Assembly (NCBI GenBank): GCA_034522055.1
Contig: JAXHLS010000002.1
Coordinates: 3,119,549-3,183,548 of the forward strand
Source of the DNA: Gammaproteobacteria bacterium
Lineage (GTDB): Bacteria > Pseudomonadota > Gammaproteobacteria > JAABTG01
Length of the DNA: 64,000 nt
Direction of reading: 5' to 3'
Shown here: piece by piece, positions 16,810 to 24,379 of the stretch
Position numbering within the stretch: position 1 is the stretch's first letter
Layout of the letters: each line of letters opens with the position of its first letter
The notes under the pieces: model-generated
The model's database searches: none
Told to the model about the DNA's origin: nothing
The model's input: the letters and a program-made list of their open reading frames with translations, nothing else
Position numbers and translations under genes: made by a program

Positions 16810-16834
16810 GACCGGGTGATCCCATCACCCGGTC
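16810..16834 (+). terminator. Perfect 11-bp hairpin after the DUF3577 gene
   Basis: GACCGGGTGAT at 16810-16820 pairs with ATCACCCGGTC at 16824-16834 around a CCC loop, 10 bp after the DUF3577 stop. Only a short mixed C/T tract follows, so it may be a partial terminator or an RNA-stability element. Confidence 0.6.
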
Positions 16835-16849
16835 CCCTTTCCACCCAAC

Positions 16850-16882
16850 GGGGAGTCACTCCCCGGCGGGGCGAGTCTCCCC
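16850..16882 (+). promoter_or_regulatory. Hairpin leader of the RadC-like gene
   Basis: GGGGAG-TCA-CTCCCC (16850-16864) is followed by a second possible stem GGGG/CCCC (16868-16882), ending 14 bp before GAGGAG and 21 bp before the start codon. It resembles the leader hairpins before the two neighbouring small genes. Confidence 0.45.
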
Positions 16883-16903
16883 ATCTCATCGAGGAGAACC
16901 GTC

Positions 16904-17419
16904 ATGCCCCATCCCCTTCAACCCGACCTCCACGACGGCGGCGACCGTTTCGTGGATCTCAGACCATTGACCTTGAATGCCCGGGAGAAACAAACCGTGA
17001 TCGCGCTGGCCCTGGCCATCCTCAAACAACGCCACTGTGCGGGACGGGCCTTCACCAAACCCGAGGACACTCGGGCCTATCTTCGCATCCGGCTCGCCGA
17101 ACACAAGGCGGAACTGTTCGGGGCCTTCTTCCTGGATAACCGCCACCGGATCATCAAAGCGGTGGATCTGTTCCACGGCACCATCGACGGCGCATCCGTG
17201 TACCCGCGGATCGTCGTCCAGCGGGCACTGGAGGCCAACGCGGCCGCCATCGTCTGCTTTCACAACCACCCTTCGGGTGTCGCCGAGCCGAGTCATGCCG
17301 ACGAGGCCATCACGCGCAGGCTGAAAGAGGCCCTCGCACTGGTGGACATCCGCCTGCTCGATCATTTCGTGGTCGCCGCCGGCGAAAGCGTGTCCTTTGC
17401 CGAGCGTGGCCTTCTCTGA
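16904..17419 (+). CDS. RadC-like JAB-domain protein
   Basis: The 171-residue protein carries the RadC/JAMM-type metal motif: the upstream Glu in LAEHKAELFGAFFLDN, then CFHNHPSGVAEPSHAD near residues 118-133 with both His and the Asp. It lacks the N-terminal HhH region of chromosomal RadC, as usual for plasmid and ICE copies. Function of these mobile RadC proteins is not established; a role in DNA processing after transfer is often suggested. The ribosome site is strong. Confidence 0.9.
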   Translation: MPHPLQPDLHDGGDRFVDLRPLTLNAREKQTVIALALAILKQRHCAGRAFTKPEDTRAYLRIRLAEHKAELFGAFFLDNRHRIIKAVDLFHGTIDGASVYPRIVVQRALEANAAAIVCFHNHPSGVAEPSHADEAITRRLKEALALVDIRLLDHFVVAAGESVSFAERGLL

Positions 17420-17445
17420 GTCCACGCACCTTTTACCCACCCACC

Positions 17446-17480
17446 GGAGAGGCCCCTCCCATTCGGGGGAGTGCCTCTCC
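17446..17480 (+). promoter_or_regulatory. Stable hairpin leader of the DUF6573 gene
   Basis: The outer stem GGAGAGGC (17446-17453) pairs with GCCTCTCC (17473-17480) and the inside pairs CTCCC with GGGGAG around ATTC. It lies 25 bp before the start codon. The adjacent AAGGAG ribosome site is left free. Confidence 0.55.
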
Positions 17481-17505
17481 GACTCTTTCATCCAAGGAGA
17501 ACACC

Positions 17506-17934
17506 ATGTCAGACCCAACCATCAAGCCCATGGCCCACCCCATCTTCGGCGAGGTCATCTCGACCTATACCCGCGCCCAGGCCCTCGAGGACGGTGTCCT
17601 GGTTGCCGCGGGGATCATCAACCTGGAATCAGGCTTTGCCGGTCCGGTGGCCCTGACCGCGGCGGCCTGGGCCGATTGCGTGGCCTGGACCCCGGACGAC
17701 AGCCAGCGCCAGCTTGAACAGCGTGAAGGCGAGCGCCTGTGGAACGTGCTCTACTCCACCGCCTGTGCGATCCGGCTGGCGGACTATGCAGTCCACCAGT
17801 TGAACTACGAAGTCAGCCGTGTCGCGAGGGACGGCGTTTCCACCCGGCGCACGCCGGCAAGTCTGAAGTGCGTGGTGGGACCCGGTGACGACGGTGAACC
17901 CGTCATGACCATCTTGCTACCAAACGAGGACTGA
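17506..17934 (+). CDS. DUF6573-family protein
   Basis: The 142-residue cytoplasmic protein starts MSDPTIKPMAHPIFGEVIST and contains DGVLVAAG and the WNVLYSTACAIRLA helix, matching small ICE/plasmid proteins of DUF6573. Function is unknown. It is the last of three small genes (DUF3577, RadC-like, this one), each preceded by its own hairpin. A short stem GCCACTT/AAGTGGC lies 33 bp downstream at 17967-17986. Confidence 0.75.
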   Translation: MSDPTIKPMAHPIFGEVISTYTRAQALEDGVLVAAGIINLESGFAGPVALTAAAWADCVAWTPDDSQRQLEQREGERLWNVLYSTACAIRLADYAVHQLNYEVSRVARDGVSTRRTPASLKCVVGPGDDGEPVMTILLPNED

Positions 17935-18100
17935 TCCCGCCGGCCGCTGCCGGCATCTTCTCCCTGGCCACTTGGGTAAAAGTGGCGCCTCTCCTTCTCC
18001 GGCCCACGGGCTCTCTAATGGACCACCCCTGATCAGGTTAATGAGGCCACCTGCACAGGACATTTGAGGGGGCTCGAACGGGGTTAAGGATTGCCGGATT

Positions 18101-18248
18101 TCAAGGTTTTCCCACCCGCGATTTCGCGCTCTTTGGTAGTGGCTGGGGTGCGTGGTAACTGTCGCCGTCGAGGACGACGCGATAGGTGTGGTGTCGCAGG
18201 CGGTCGAGCGTCGCGGTGCCAAGCGGCCGGTTGGGGAAGACCTCGCAC
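18101..18248 (-). pseudogene. IS21-family istB 3' remnant
   Basis: The minus strand encodes CEVFPNRPLGTATLDRLRHH and then TYRVVLDGDSYHAPQPL, ending at a stop at 18101. This looks like the C-terminus of the IS21 helper ATPase IstB. The rest of the gene is missing; the AbiE genes begin 55 bp away. Confidence 0.6.
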
Positions 18249-18263
18249 CATAAGATTGAAAAG

Positions 18264-18291
18264 TGTCAGAAAGTCGCATATCGTTCTGACA
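18264..18291. promoter_or_regulatory. Inverted repeat operator candidate of the abiE operon
   Basis: TGTCAGAA (18264-18271) and TTCTGACA (18284-18291) form a perfect 8-bp inverted repeat with a 12-bp spacer just before the AbiEi ribosome site (AGGAG). AbiEi antitoxins are known to repress their own operon by binding inverted repeats. Confidence 0.6.
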
Positions 18292-18302
18292 GGAGAACGA
18301 CC

Positions 18303-18896
18303 ATGCAGCGATTGAGCGAACAGATTCTGGCCTATGCGAGAAGGTTGCCCGAAGGGGAGCCCATCTCCGCCAAAAGCTTGCTCCACCTCGGGAAACGGGC
18401 CGCGGTGGACCAGGCCTTGTCGCGTTTGGCCGAACGGGGACAACTGATCCGGGCCGGTCGCGGCGTCTATCTTCGCCCGGTCGAGAGCCGGTTCGGCACG
18501 CGCGCGCCTTCTGTCGAGCAGGCGGTCGAAGCGTTTGGCAAGCAGCGGGGTGAAGTCATCGTCTCAGCCGGCGCGGCAGCGGCAAACGCGCTCGGCCTGA
18601 CCACGCAGGTGCCGATTCGATCGATCTTCCTGACATCGGGCCGGAGCCGCAGCATGAAACTGGGCAAACAGGTCGTCGAACTCCGGCACGCACCGCGCTG
18701 GCAACTGGCGCTGGCCGACAAGCCTGCGGGTGAAGCCGTTCGCGCTCTAGCGTGGCTCGGCCCGGAGCAGGCCGAACCGGCGCTCAAGAAGCTGAAGCGG
18801 ACCCTGCCGCCGAACGCGTTCGAAGAGTTGGTAGGGGCGGCTGCGCAGTTTCCCACCTGGCTCGCGCAGAGCGTGGGCAAGATCGCTCATGGTTGA
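18303..18896 (+). CDS. AbiEi-type antitoxin (DUF6088-like)
   Basis: The 197-residue protein has an N-terminal winged helix (LSEQILAYARRLPEGEPISAK, then LAERGQLIRAGRGVYLRP) and a C-terminal domain (VSAGAAAANALGLTTQVP) typical of AbiEi-like antitoxins. It should repress its own operon and counter the AbiEii-type nucleotidyltransferase encoded next. ATG 18303 follows AGGAG. The longer frame from 18186 reads through the IS21 remnant and is not credible. It overlaps the toxin gene by 8 bp. Confidence 0.88.
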   Translation: MQRLSEQILAYARRLPEGEPISAKSLLHLGKRAAVDQALSRLAERGQLIRAGRGVYLRPVESRFGTRAPSVEQAVEAFGKQRGEVIVSAGAAAANALGLTTQVPIRSIFLTSGRSRSMKLGKQVVELRHAPRWQLALADKPAGEAVRALAWLGPEQAEPALKKLKRTLPPNAFEELVGAAAQFPTWLAQSVGKIAHG

Positions 18897-19920
18897 TGCC
18901 TTCCTTGATCTATCACTCGCTGACCGCCGTGACGCTCTGGGCGTCGCAGCAGATCGCACGGGGCGCCCCGCACATCTTCTGGAAAAGGATGTCTGGGTCG
19001 TCTGGACGCTCGCCGTACTCTACGGATCACCTTTGGGCGAGCATCTGGTCTTCAAAGGCGGCACATCCTTGTCGAAAGGATATGGCGTTATCCGGAGATT
19101 CTCCGAAGACGTGGATCTCACCTATGACATTCGAGCGCTCGCGCCTGATCTGATTGGTGAGGACGGGGATGTGCTGCCGAAGACGCGCAGCGAGGAGCGG
19201 CGCTGGTCGAAGGCTGTGCGCTATCGTCTTCCGGTATGGGTAGCAGAGGAAGCCCAGCCCATTCTCGCGAAAGCTATTGCCGTTGAAGGCCTCGCGGCAA
19301 AAATACGCGTGGATGGCGACAGGCTCTTCGTCGAGTACGAGGCCGCGGCCACCGGGTCGGGCTATGTATCTCCCAATGTCATGCTCGAATTCGGTGCGCG
19401 CTCGACAGGTGAGCCGGCCAGTTTTCGGGATGTCGTTTGCGACGCGGCGGCTTCTCTTGACGGCGTGGAATTCCCGGTGACGCGACCGCGCGTGATGCAT
19501 GCCGAACGGACATTCTGGGAAAAGGCCACGGCGATCCACGTCTTCTGCTTGCAGGAACGGCTGCGCGGAGAGCGTTTCGCGCGTCACTGGCACGATATCG
19601 TGCGACTGGATGACGCCGGACTTGCGGAAGCGGCGTTCGCGGATCGCAATCTCGCGGGTACGGTCGCCACACACAAATCGATCTTCTTCGCCGAAAAGGC
19701 CGCCGACGACACAACGATCGACTATGGAGCCGCCGTCAACGGCCATCTCCACCTCGTTCCCGGTGGAAAGGCCATGGAGGCTCTCGAAAATGACTACGGG
19801 CGAATGGTGGATGACGGCTTGCTGCTTGAAGATGCCGAGCCGTTCGCAACATTGATGAGGCGGTGTACGGAATTGGCTGCGCGCGCAAATCGTGCGGCGA
19901 AGCTGGTGCAAGGAGAATAA
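18889..19920 (+). CDS. AbiEii/AbiGii-family nucleotidyltransferase toxin
   Basis: The 343-residue protein shows the nucleotidyltransferase core: LVFKGGTSLSKGY near residues 53-65 and EDVDLTYDI near 74-82 with the metal-binding Asp pair, plus the later ERTFWEKATAIHV helix typical of COG2253. AbiEii toxins modify nucleic-acid substrates (tRNA in studied cases) and form a type IV toxin-antitoxin and phage-abortive system with AbiEi. It is intact and translationally coupled to the antitoxin. Confidence 0.9.
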   Translation: MVDAFLDLSLADRRDALGVAADRTGRPAHLLEKDVWVVWTLAVLYGSPLGEHLVFKGGTSLSKGYGVIRRFSEDVDLTYDIRALAPDLIGEDGDVLPKTRSEERRWSKAVRYRLPVWVAEEAQPILAKAIAVEGLAAKIRVDGDRLFVEYEAAATGSGYVSPNVMLEFGARSTGEPASFRDVVCDAAASLDGVEFPVTRPRVMHAERTFWEKATAIHVFCLQERLRGERFARHWHDIVRLDDAGLAEAAFADRNLAGTVATHKSIFFAEKAADDTTIDYGAAVNGHLHLVPGGKAMEALENDYGRMVDDGLLLEDAEPFATLMRRCTELAARANRAAKLVQGE

Positions 19921-19939
19921 AAGAAGGTGGGAAGGGCAG

Positions 19940-20060
19940 TGAAAATCGCCAAGTGCGCATTCCACGCCATCCGGCCACCTGTTCCAGGATTATCCGGCCG
20001 GTGATTTCAGCGCCATTCGGCCACCCCTTCCACGGTGATTCCGCCGGGGCAGTCGGTGAC
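19940..20060. mobile_element. IS21-like terminal repeat remnant
   Basis: Two imperfect direct repeats, CGCCATCCGGCCACCTGTTC and CGCCATTCGGCCACCCCTTC, about 48 bp apart, look like the multiple terminal repeats upstream of istA in IS21 elements. With the istB 3' end at 18101, they would be the two ends of one minus-strand element whose interior is now the abiE pair. Confidence 0.4.
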
Positions 20061-20211
20061 TGACTTCGCGAGGGCCGCAGAGGAACGGGCATTCACGCAA
20101 GCCATCGTCGCCGGTCTCGCCGAACTCGAGGCCGGAAGGGAACTGCCGCTTGCGGAGGCCAAACGCGGTTGGGCTTGAAGTAGGTTCGTGCCGAACCGCG
20201 CCCGCCCACCA

Positions 20212-20710
20212 TACTGGGTGCCGATGCGCCCTGAAGTGCCGCCTCGGCAAATTATTACAGTGTAATAATCGCCCGCCGCCCGGCCGCTCGAAGCCGTCCC
20301 TCACTCCCAAATCAGCTGTCCACAGAGTCCACAGGCCTTGCCCGCCCTTGCGCGGTGCCTGTGGGCCCCTGTGGTCAGGTGAAGTCGCGCCGGAGGCCCA
20401 CGGGAGCCTCTCGATGCAGCCCCTGTGCCAGGCGTATGCCTACTGGGTGCCGATGCGCCCTGACGTGCCGCCTCGGCAGATTATTACACTGTAATAATCG
20501 CCGGCCGGTCGGCCGCTCGAAGCCGTCCCTCACTTCCGAATCAGCTGTCGACAGAGTCCACAGGCCTTGCCCGCCCTTGGCAAAGCGAGCCTTCTCACTC
20601 GCGTCGCCAAGGGCGGGACCGCGCTTGCGCGGTGCCTGTGGGCCCCTGTGGTCAGGTGAAGCCGCGCCGCAGGCCCGCGGGAGTCGCTCGATGCAGCCCC
20701 TGTGCTAGGC
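20212..20710. repeat. Noncoding tandem duplication, 229-bp unit
   Basis: Units start with TACTGGGTGCCGATGCGCC at 20212 and 20441. Each contains one ATTATTACANTGTAATAAT palindrome (20251-20269 and 20480-20498), then a shared CGGCCGCTCGAAGCCGTCCC, CAGAGTCCACAGGCCTTGCC and CCTGTGGGCCCCTGTGGTCA. The second unit carries an extra segment forming a 12-bp inverted repeat (CCCGCCCTTGGC and GCCAAGGGCGGG, about 20570-20617). No coding potential is seen. Confidence 0.8.
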
Positions 20711-20743
20711 GCATGCCTGGCGCCGGGGCTGCTCCGCCGCGAC

Positions 20744-20791
20744 GCCGCCCGTGTCACTAGCGAGCGTAAGCGGGGTAGTGACGCGGGCGGC
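20744..20791. repeat. Long inverted repeat, oriT-like
   Basis: GCCGCCCGTGTCACTA (20744-20759) and TAGTGACGCGGGCGGC (20776-20791) match in 15 of 16 positions around a 16-nt centre. It sits in the 1.4-kb gene-free region before the first transfer block. Such arms occur at transfer origins, but no relaxase gene is in the window to support that. Confidence 0.55.
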
Positions 20792-20874
20792 GCTACCGTA
20801 AACGGCGCGGCGTGAGGGCCGATTTTTCCGATGACACGCGAATGACGCGTTCCTAAACTGCCGCCCACGATCGA

Positions 20875-20940
20875 TTTCATCCGTGGCCACTGCGGCTCAG
20901 TGGCAAAGAGGGCGCCCACCCTCGACCTCTTAGGTCGAAT
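20875..20940 (+). ncRNA. Second copy of the conserved hairpin motif
   Basis: TTTCATCCGTGG is followed by GCCACTG-CGGCT-CAGTGGC (20886-20904), matching 16201-16231 except for a compensatory C-G for T-A change in the stem. A second stem CGACCT/AGGTCG follows near 20919. It is probably a leader element of a transcript running toward 21398. Confidence 0.5.
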
Positions 20941-21219
20941 CGGGCATGCGCGTACAGGGCCGAACCATGCGCGCCGACCTCACGGTCGCCGGTCCATCGT
21001 CAAAATCGTCGGCCCTCCGGTCGACTCATCCGGTGAGCTCCCAGCTCGCCATTCCACGATCTGCCCGATCCGGCCGCCGCAGGGCGCGTCGACGGGTGTT
21101 CTTTCAACATCGCGAAGATCCCATTCGCCCAACTCAACGGAGGTAATGCGTTACAGCAAGACCATTCGTTCAACTCAAGCAGCACGAAGGAGGTGATGCG
21201 TTATCGAAGAGCGGCCCAC

Positions 21220-21365
21220 AACGGGCCCGTTGGTCTGCACCGGACCGATCCCCTACAGGGGAGAACCGGTGTTGCCTGCAACCAGGCATCTTCAGGTTGA
21301 ACGGGAGTGGTGTCCCGTGACCCGTGCCTTGATCTAAGGACCTGGCCGGCTACGGCCTGCCAGGT
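21220..21365 (+). ncRNA. Hairpin-rich leader before the integrase-like gene
   Basis: Visible elements are a perfect palindrome AACGGGCCCGTT (21220-21231), a nested hairpin with outer arms CACCGG/CCGGTG (21238-21271) and inner CCCCT-AC-AGGGG, GCCTG/CAGGC near 21275, and CCTGGC/GCCAGG near 21341-21364. It ends about 30 bp before the TTG start. Function is unknown; post-transcriptional control is plausible. Confidence 0.45.
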
Positions 21366-21397
21366 GGTCAGAAACACTTACCAGAGCATCGAACACT

Positions 21398-22263
21398 TTG
21401 AGAGACCTGAACTACCAACTCAAACAGCTGTGTCGTCACAACCGCGACGGTGGCTATGCGACCCAGCGCAACCGCGAGCGCCTGTTGTCGCTGATCGCGG
21501 ACCAACTCCATGCGCTGGGTTTCCGGGGCATGGGCGCGCAGTCGCTGAAGCCGAAGCATGTGGAGGCGCTGGTGAACCGCTGGCAGACCGAGGCGCTCTC
21601 CATCGGAACCATCAAGAACCGGATGACGGTGTTGCGCTGGTGGGCGCAGAAGGTGAACCGGCAGAACGTCATCGCCCGCCAGAACGACCACTACGGGATC
21701 CCGGAGCGGACGTTCGTCAGCACCGAGTCGAAGGCGCGCCAGGTCGACGGCGCGGCGCTCGATCGCGTCAAGGACGCCCACGTCCGGATGAGCCTCGAGC
21801 TGCAACAGGCCTTCGGTCTACGCCGCGAGGAAGCCATCAAGTTCCAACCCAGCTACGCGGATCGGGGCGATCACCTGGTGCTGAAGGACAGCTGGACCAA
21901 GGGTGGCAAGGCGCGCGAGATCCCCGTGCGTACCCCGGCGCAGCGGGTGATCCTGGATCGCGCCCATCGGCTCGCGGGCCGCGGCTCGCTGATCCCGGCC
22001 GAGCGCAACTACCGGCAGCAGCTGCGCGTGTACGAGCGGCACACGGCAAACGCCGGGCTCTCGAAACTGCACGGCCTCCGGCACGCCTATGCCCAGGGGC
22101 GTTACGAGGAGCTCACCGGCTGGAAGGCCCCCGCCGCCGGGGCCCGACCTCGAGTTCTTTCACGCGAGAGCAGCGCGCCATCGACCGCGCGGCGCGGCTC
22201 GTCATCAGCCGCGAGCTCGGCCACGGACGCGAGCAGATATTGACTGTGTATTTGTCGCGCTGA
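21398..22263 (+). pseudogene. ICE integrase-domain protein with a frameshift
   Basis: From TTG 21398 the frame encodes a tyrosine-recombinase-like protein (MRDLNYQLKQLCRHNRDGG, then FGLRREEAIKF, then SKLHGLRHAYAQ carrying the RHxxAxxxY-like box). After GWKAPAAG near 22135 the original frame becomes meaningless, while the next frame continues GPTSSSFTREQRAIDRAA and ISRELGHGREQI to a stop at 22261. The shift lies in a GGGG run, so either a real indel or a sequencing error could explain it. This family is carried inside ICEs and is distinct from the end-proximal integrase. Confidence 0.7.
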
Positions 22264-22354
22264 AAGGAGCGCGTAACCTGCGAGAGTTTCCCGTTTCGCG
22301 AGGACGGCGCGCTCAGCAAACTCGGACGCAGGTTTTGAACTTGGCCGGGCACTC

Positions 22355-22801
22355 ATGAAACGAACCTACGCGCATCGCTGCCACCTTTTTCCCGTCTCCG
22401 CCTGCATGCTGGGGGCGCTGATGGCGTCCCTCGATGCCAATACGGCCGAGCTCACCGTCGCGCGCTACTCGACGGTGCAGCCGGCGCCGAGTCTGGCGCA
22501 ACGGGATCCCCTCGCAGCGCCGGTGGTCTCGGTACTGCCGGCGTCCGTGACCCGGATCGGAGACGCGGTCGAGACGCTGCTCGAGTCATCCGGCTATCGT
22601 CTGTCGCCACCCCTTGCCGCCGACGCGGAACGAGCCGAACTTTTGGATCTGCCGCTGCCGGAAGCCCACCGCGCGCTCGGTCCGTTGCCGCTGCGCACCG
22701 CCTTGAGGATCCTCGCCGGACCCGCCTTCACACTGGTCGAAGATCCCGTGCATCGGCTGATCTCGTTCGAGCGGTGCGACCAAGGGACGGGTAAGCGCTG
22801 A
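22355..22801 (+). CDS. PilL-like ICE protein (TIGR03748-like)
   Basis: The 148-residue exported protein has a signal peptide (FPVSACMLGALMASLDANTA) followed by a secretin-associated TonB/STN-like domain: VSVLPASVTRIGDAVETLL, SGYRLSPP, and LGPLPLRTALRILAGPAFT. It resembles the PilL N-terminal protein of PFGI-1-class elements, the first gene of the transfer block. It probably acts in the periplasm or outer membrane. The start ATG 22355 is the only sensible one before the signal peptide. Confidence 0.8.
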   Translation: MKRTYAHRCHLFPVSACMLGALMASLDANTAELTVARYSTVQPAPSLAQRDPLAAPVVSVLPASVTRIGDAVETLLESSGYRLSPPLAADAERAELLDLPLPEAHRALGPLPLRTALRILAGPAFTLVEDPVHRLISFERCDQGTGKR

Positions 22802-22803
22802 CC

Positions 22804-23046
22804 ATGGAAACCCTCATCGCCATTCTGATCGCCCTCGGCATTTTGTCCGCAAGCGGCGTGCTGCCCGAGAAATCCCCGCGACCGGCCAACCAGCAGACGC
22901 ACCCGTCTGCCCTGGAGACGTCTGAGCCAGGGGTCCGCCCGGCCTGTAATCAGCACGACCCGGTATATCGCGACCTCACCGTGCCTTACCCGCAACGGAC
23001 GAGTAGCGACCCGGCCGTCAACATGGAGGCCGCGTGCGATGAATAG
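22804..23046 (+). CDS. Small hypothetical single-pass protein in the transfer operon
   Basis: The 80-residue product has an N-terminal hydrophobic helix (METLIAILIALGILSASGVL) and a short polar tail with two Cys. It is 2 bp after the PilL-like stop and overlaps the next gene by 8 bp, which supports translation. I do not recognise a family. Confidence 0.55.
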   Translation: METLIAILIALGILSASGVLPEKSPRPANQQTHPSALETSEPGVRPACNQHDPVYRDLTVPYPQRTSSDPAVNMEAACDE

Positions 23047-23818
23047 GCCCTTCCTCCTGGCAACGGTGGGTACGATGCTGTCGTTGATCGCGAGCCCAAG
23101 CCGGGCCGCCGATCCGGCCAATACCCCATCGGGGAACACGACGACGAGTGCGACCCTCCTGGAGCGCACGCCGCTCACCGAGCACGAACGTGCCCGGGCC
23201 GGGCTCTGGGACTTGTCGGCAGCCGAGTGGCAGCGCTACCGGACGCTCATGGAAGGGATCCGCGGCAGCATCAGCCCCGGGACCATCTCGCCCATAGAGG
23301 TCCTCGGCATCCACGCGCGCGATGAGGCCGAGCGCCGCGAGTACGCCGAGCGGTGGGCCGTGATGATGCGTGAGGACGCCGAGCGTATCCTCGCCTTCCA
23401 GCGGGCCTACGACGAGGCGGGGCGCCTGCTGTTCCCGAACCAGACCCTCATCGACGTCGCGCGCCTGCCGGCTCAGACCGACGGTGGCGAAGGGCTACGG
23501 CGCACCGATCGGGTGTTGCTGTTCGCGCGTCCGGACTGTGCCGCGTGCGATGCGCTGCTCGCGCGGGTGCTGGCGAGACTCGACCGCCTGGACGGCGTCG
23601 ATGTCTTTTTGAGCGAGATCGCAGTGGGCGACGAAGGTGCCATTCGGAACTGGGCAATCGAGCGCGGGATCCGTCCCGAGTGGGTCACCACGCGACGCGT
23701 GACCTTGAACTTCGACGGGGGCGCCCTCAAGCGCGTCGCACCCGGGCGAGGTGATCTCCCCCTCCTGATGCGCCGCCGGGGTGAGTCCGTCACGCCACTG
23801 TCGGGATCGGCGTTGTGA
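23039..23818 (+). CDS. PFL_4693-family ICE protein (TIGR03759-like)
   Basis: The 259-residue protein carries an N-terminal signal peptide, then a helical region (LTEHERARAGLWDLSAAEWQ, typical of the family) and a C-terminal thioredoxin-like part with CAAC in RPDCAACDALL. It is probably periplasmic and may help fold or assemble disulfide-bonded transfer proteins. It overlaps genes on both sides (GTGAG overlap downstream). Confidence 0.88.
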   Translation: MNRPFLLATVGTMLSLIASPSRAADPANTPSGNTTTSATLLERTPLTEHERARAGLWDLSAAEWQRYRTLMEGIRGSISPGTISPIEVLGIHARDEAERREYAERWAVMMREDAERILAFQRAYDEAGRLLFPNQTLIDVARLPAQTDGGEGLRRTDRVLLFARPDCAACDALLARVLARLDRLDGVDVFLSEIAVGDEGAIRNWAIERGIRPEWVTTRRVTLNFDGGALKRVAPGRGDLPLLMRRRGESVTPLSGSAL

Positions 23819-24372
23819 GACCGTACGTCCGCTCGTTTCTTGTGCTGGTGGCGATCGGGGTGGCGTCGCCCCCGATCCTCGCCGCCGCCCCTGTTTCCGA
23901 AAATGGCGTGCCCGAAGGGTACCGGCGCGTCGCGGTGGCCCATGGGATCCCGAGCGCGCTGTTCTACGCCGTCGCGCTCGCCGAGAGTGGCCAACACGTC
24001 GAACACCTGCGCACCACCCGGCCGTGGCCCTGGACCCTCAACATACAGGGCGAGGGGCGCTACTTTCCCACTCGCCAGGCGGCGGTGGTCGCCGCGCGTG
24101 AGGCGCTTGGCGAGGGGCGCCGATCGATCGATATCGGCCTCATGCAGGTCAATTGGGCGTACCACAGGGCGGCGCTGCGCTCGGTCGAGGCGGCCGTCGA
24201 TCCCTACCATAATCTCGACGTAGGGGCGGGGATCCTCGCCGGGTGCTTCCGGAGACGGGGCGACTGGTGGGCGGCGGTCGGCTGCTACCACGCGCCGAAT
24301 GATGCTGATCGGGCGGCCCGTTACCGCGAACGGGTGAAGCGGATCTGGTCCCGCCTCACGGCGATGGGGTAG
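23815..24372 (+). CDS. ICE lytic transglycosylase (SLT-type)
   Basis: The 185-residue protein has a signal peptide and a lysozyme-like SLT fold: IPSALFYAVALAESGQ with the catalytic Glu, DIGLMQVNWAYH and NLDVGAGILAGCFRR. It locally opens peptidoglycan so that the transfer apparatus can span the periplasm (the VirB1 role). It starts with GTG 23815, overlapping the previous stop, and is part of the conserved PFL_4693/transglycosylase/PFL_4695/TraD series. Confidence 0.9.
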   Translation: MRPYVRSFLVLVAIGVASPPILAAAPVSENGVPEGYRRVAVAHGIPSALFYAVALAESGQHVEHLRTTRPWPWTLNIQGEGRYFPTRQAAVVAAREALGEGRRSIDIGLMQVNWAYHRAALRSVEAAVDPYHNLDVGAGILAGCFRRRGDWWAAVGCYHAPNDADRAARYRERVKRIWSRLTAMG

Positions 24373-24379
24373 TCCCCGG

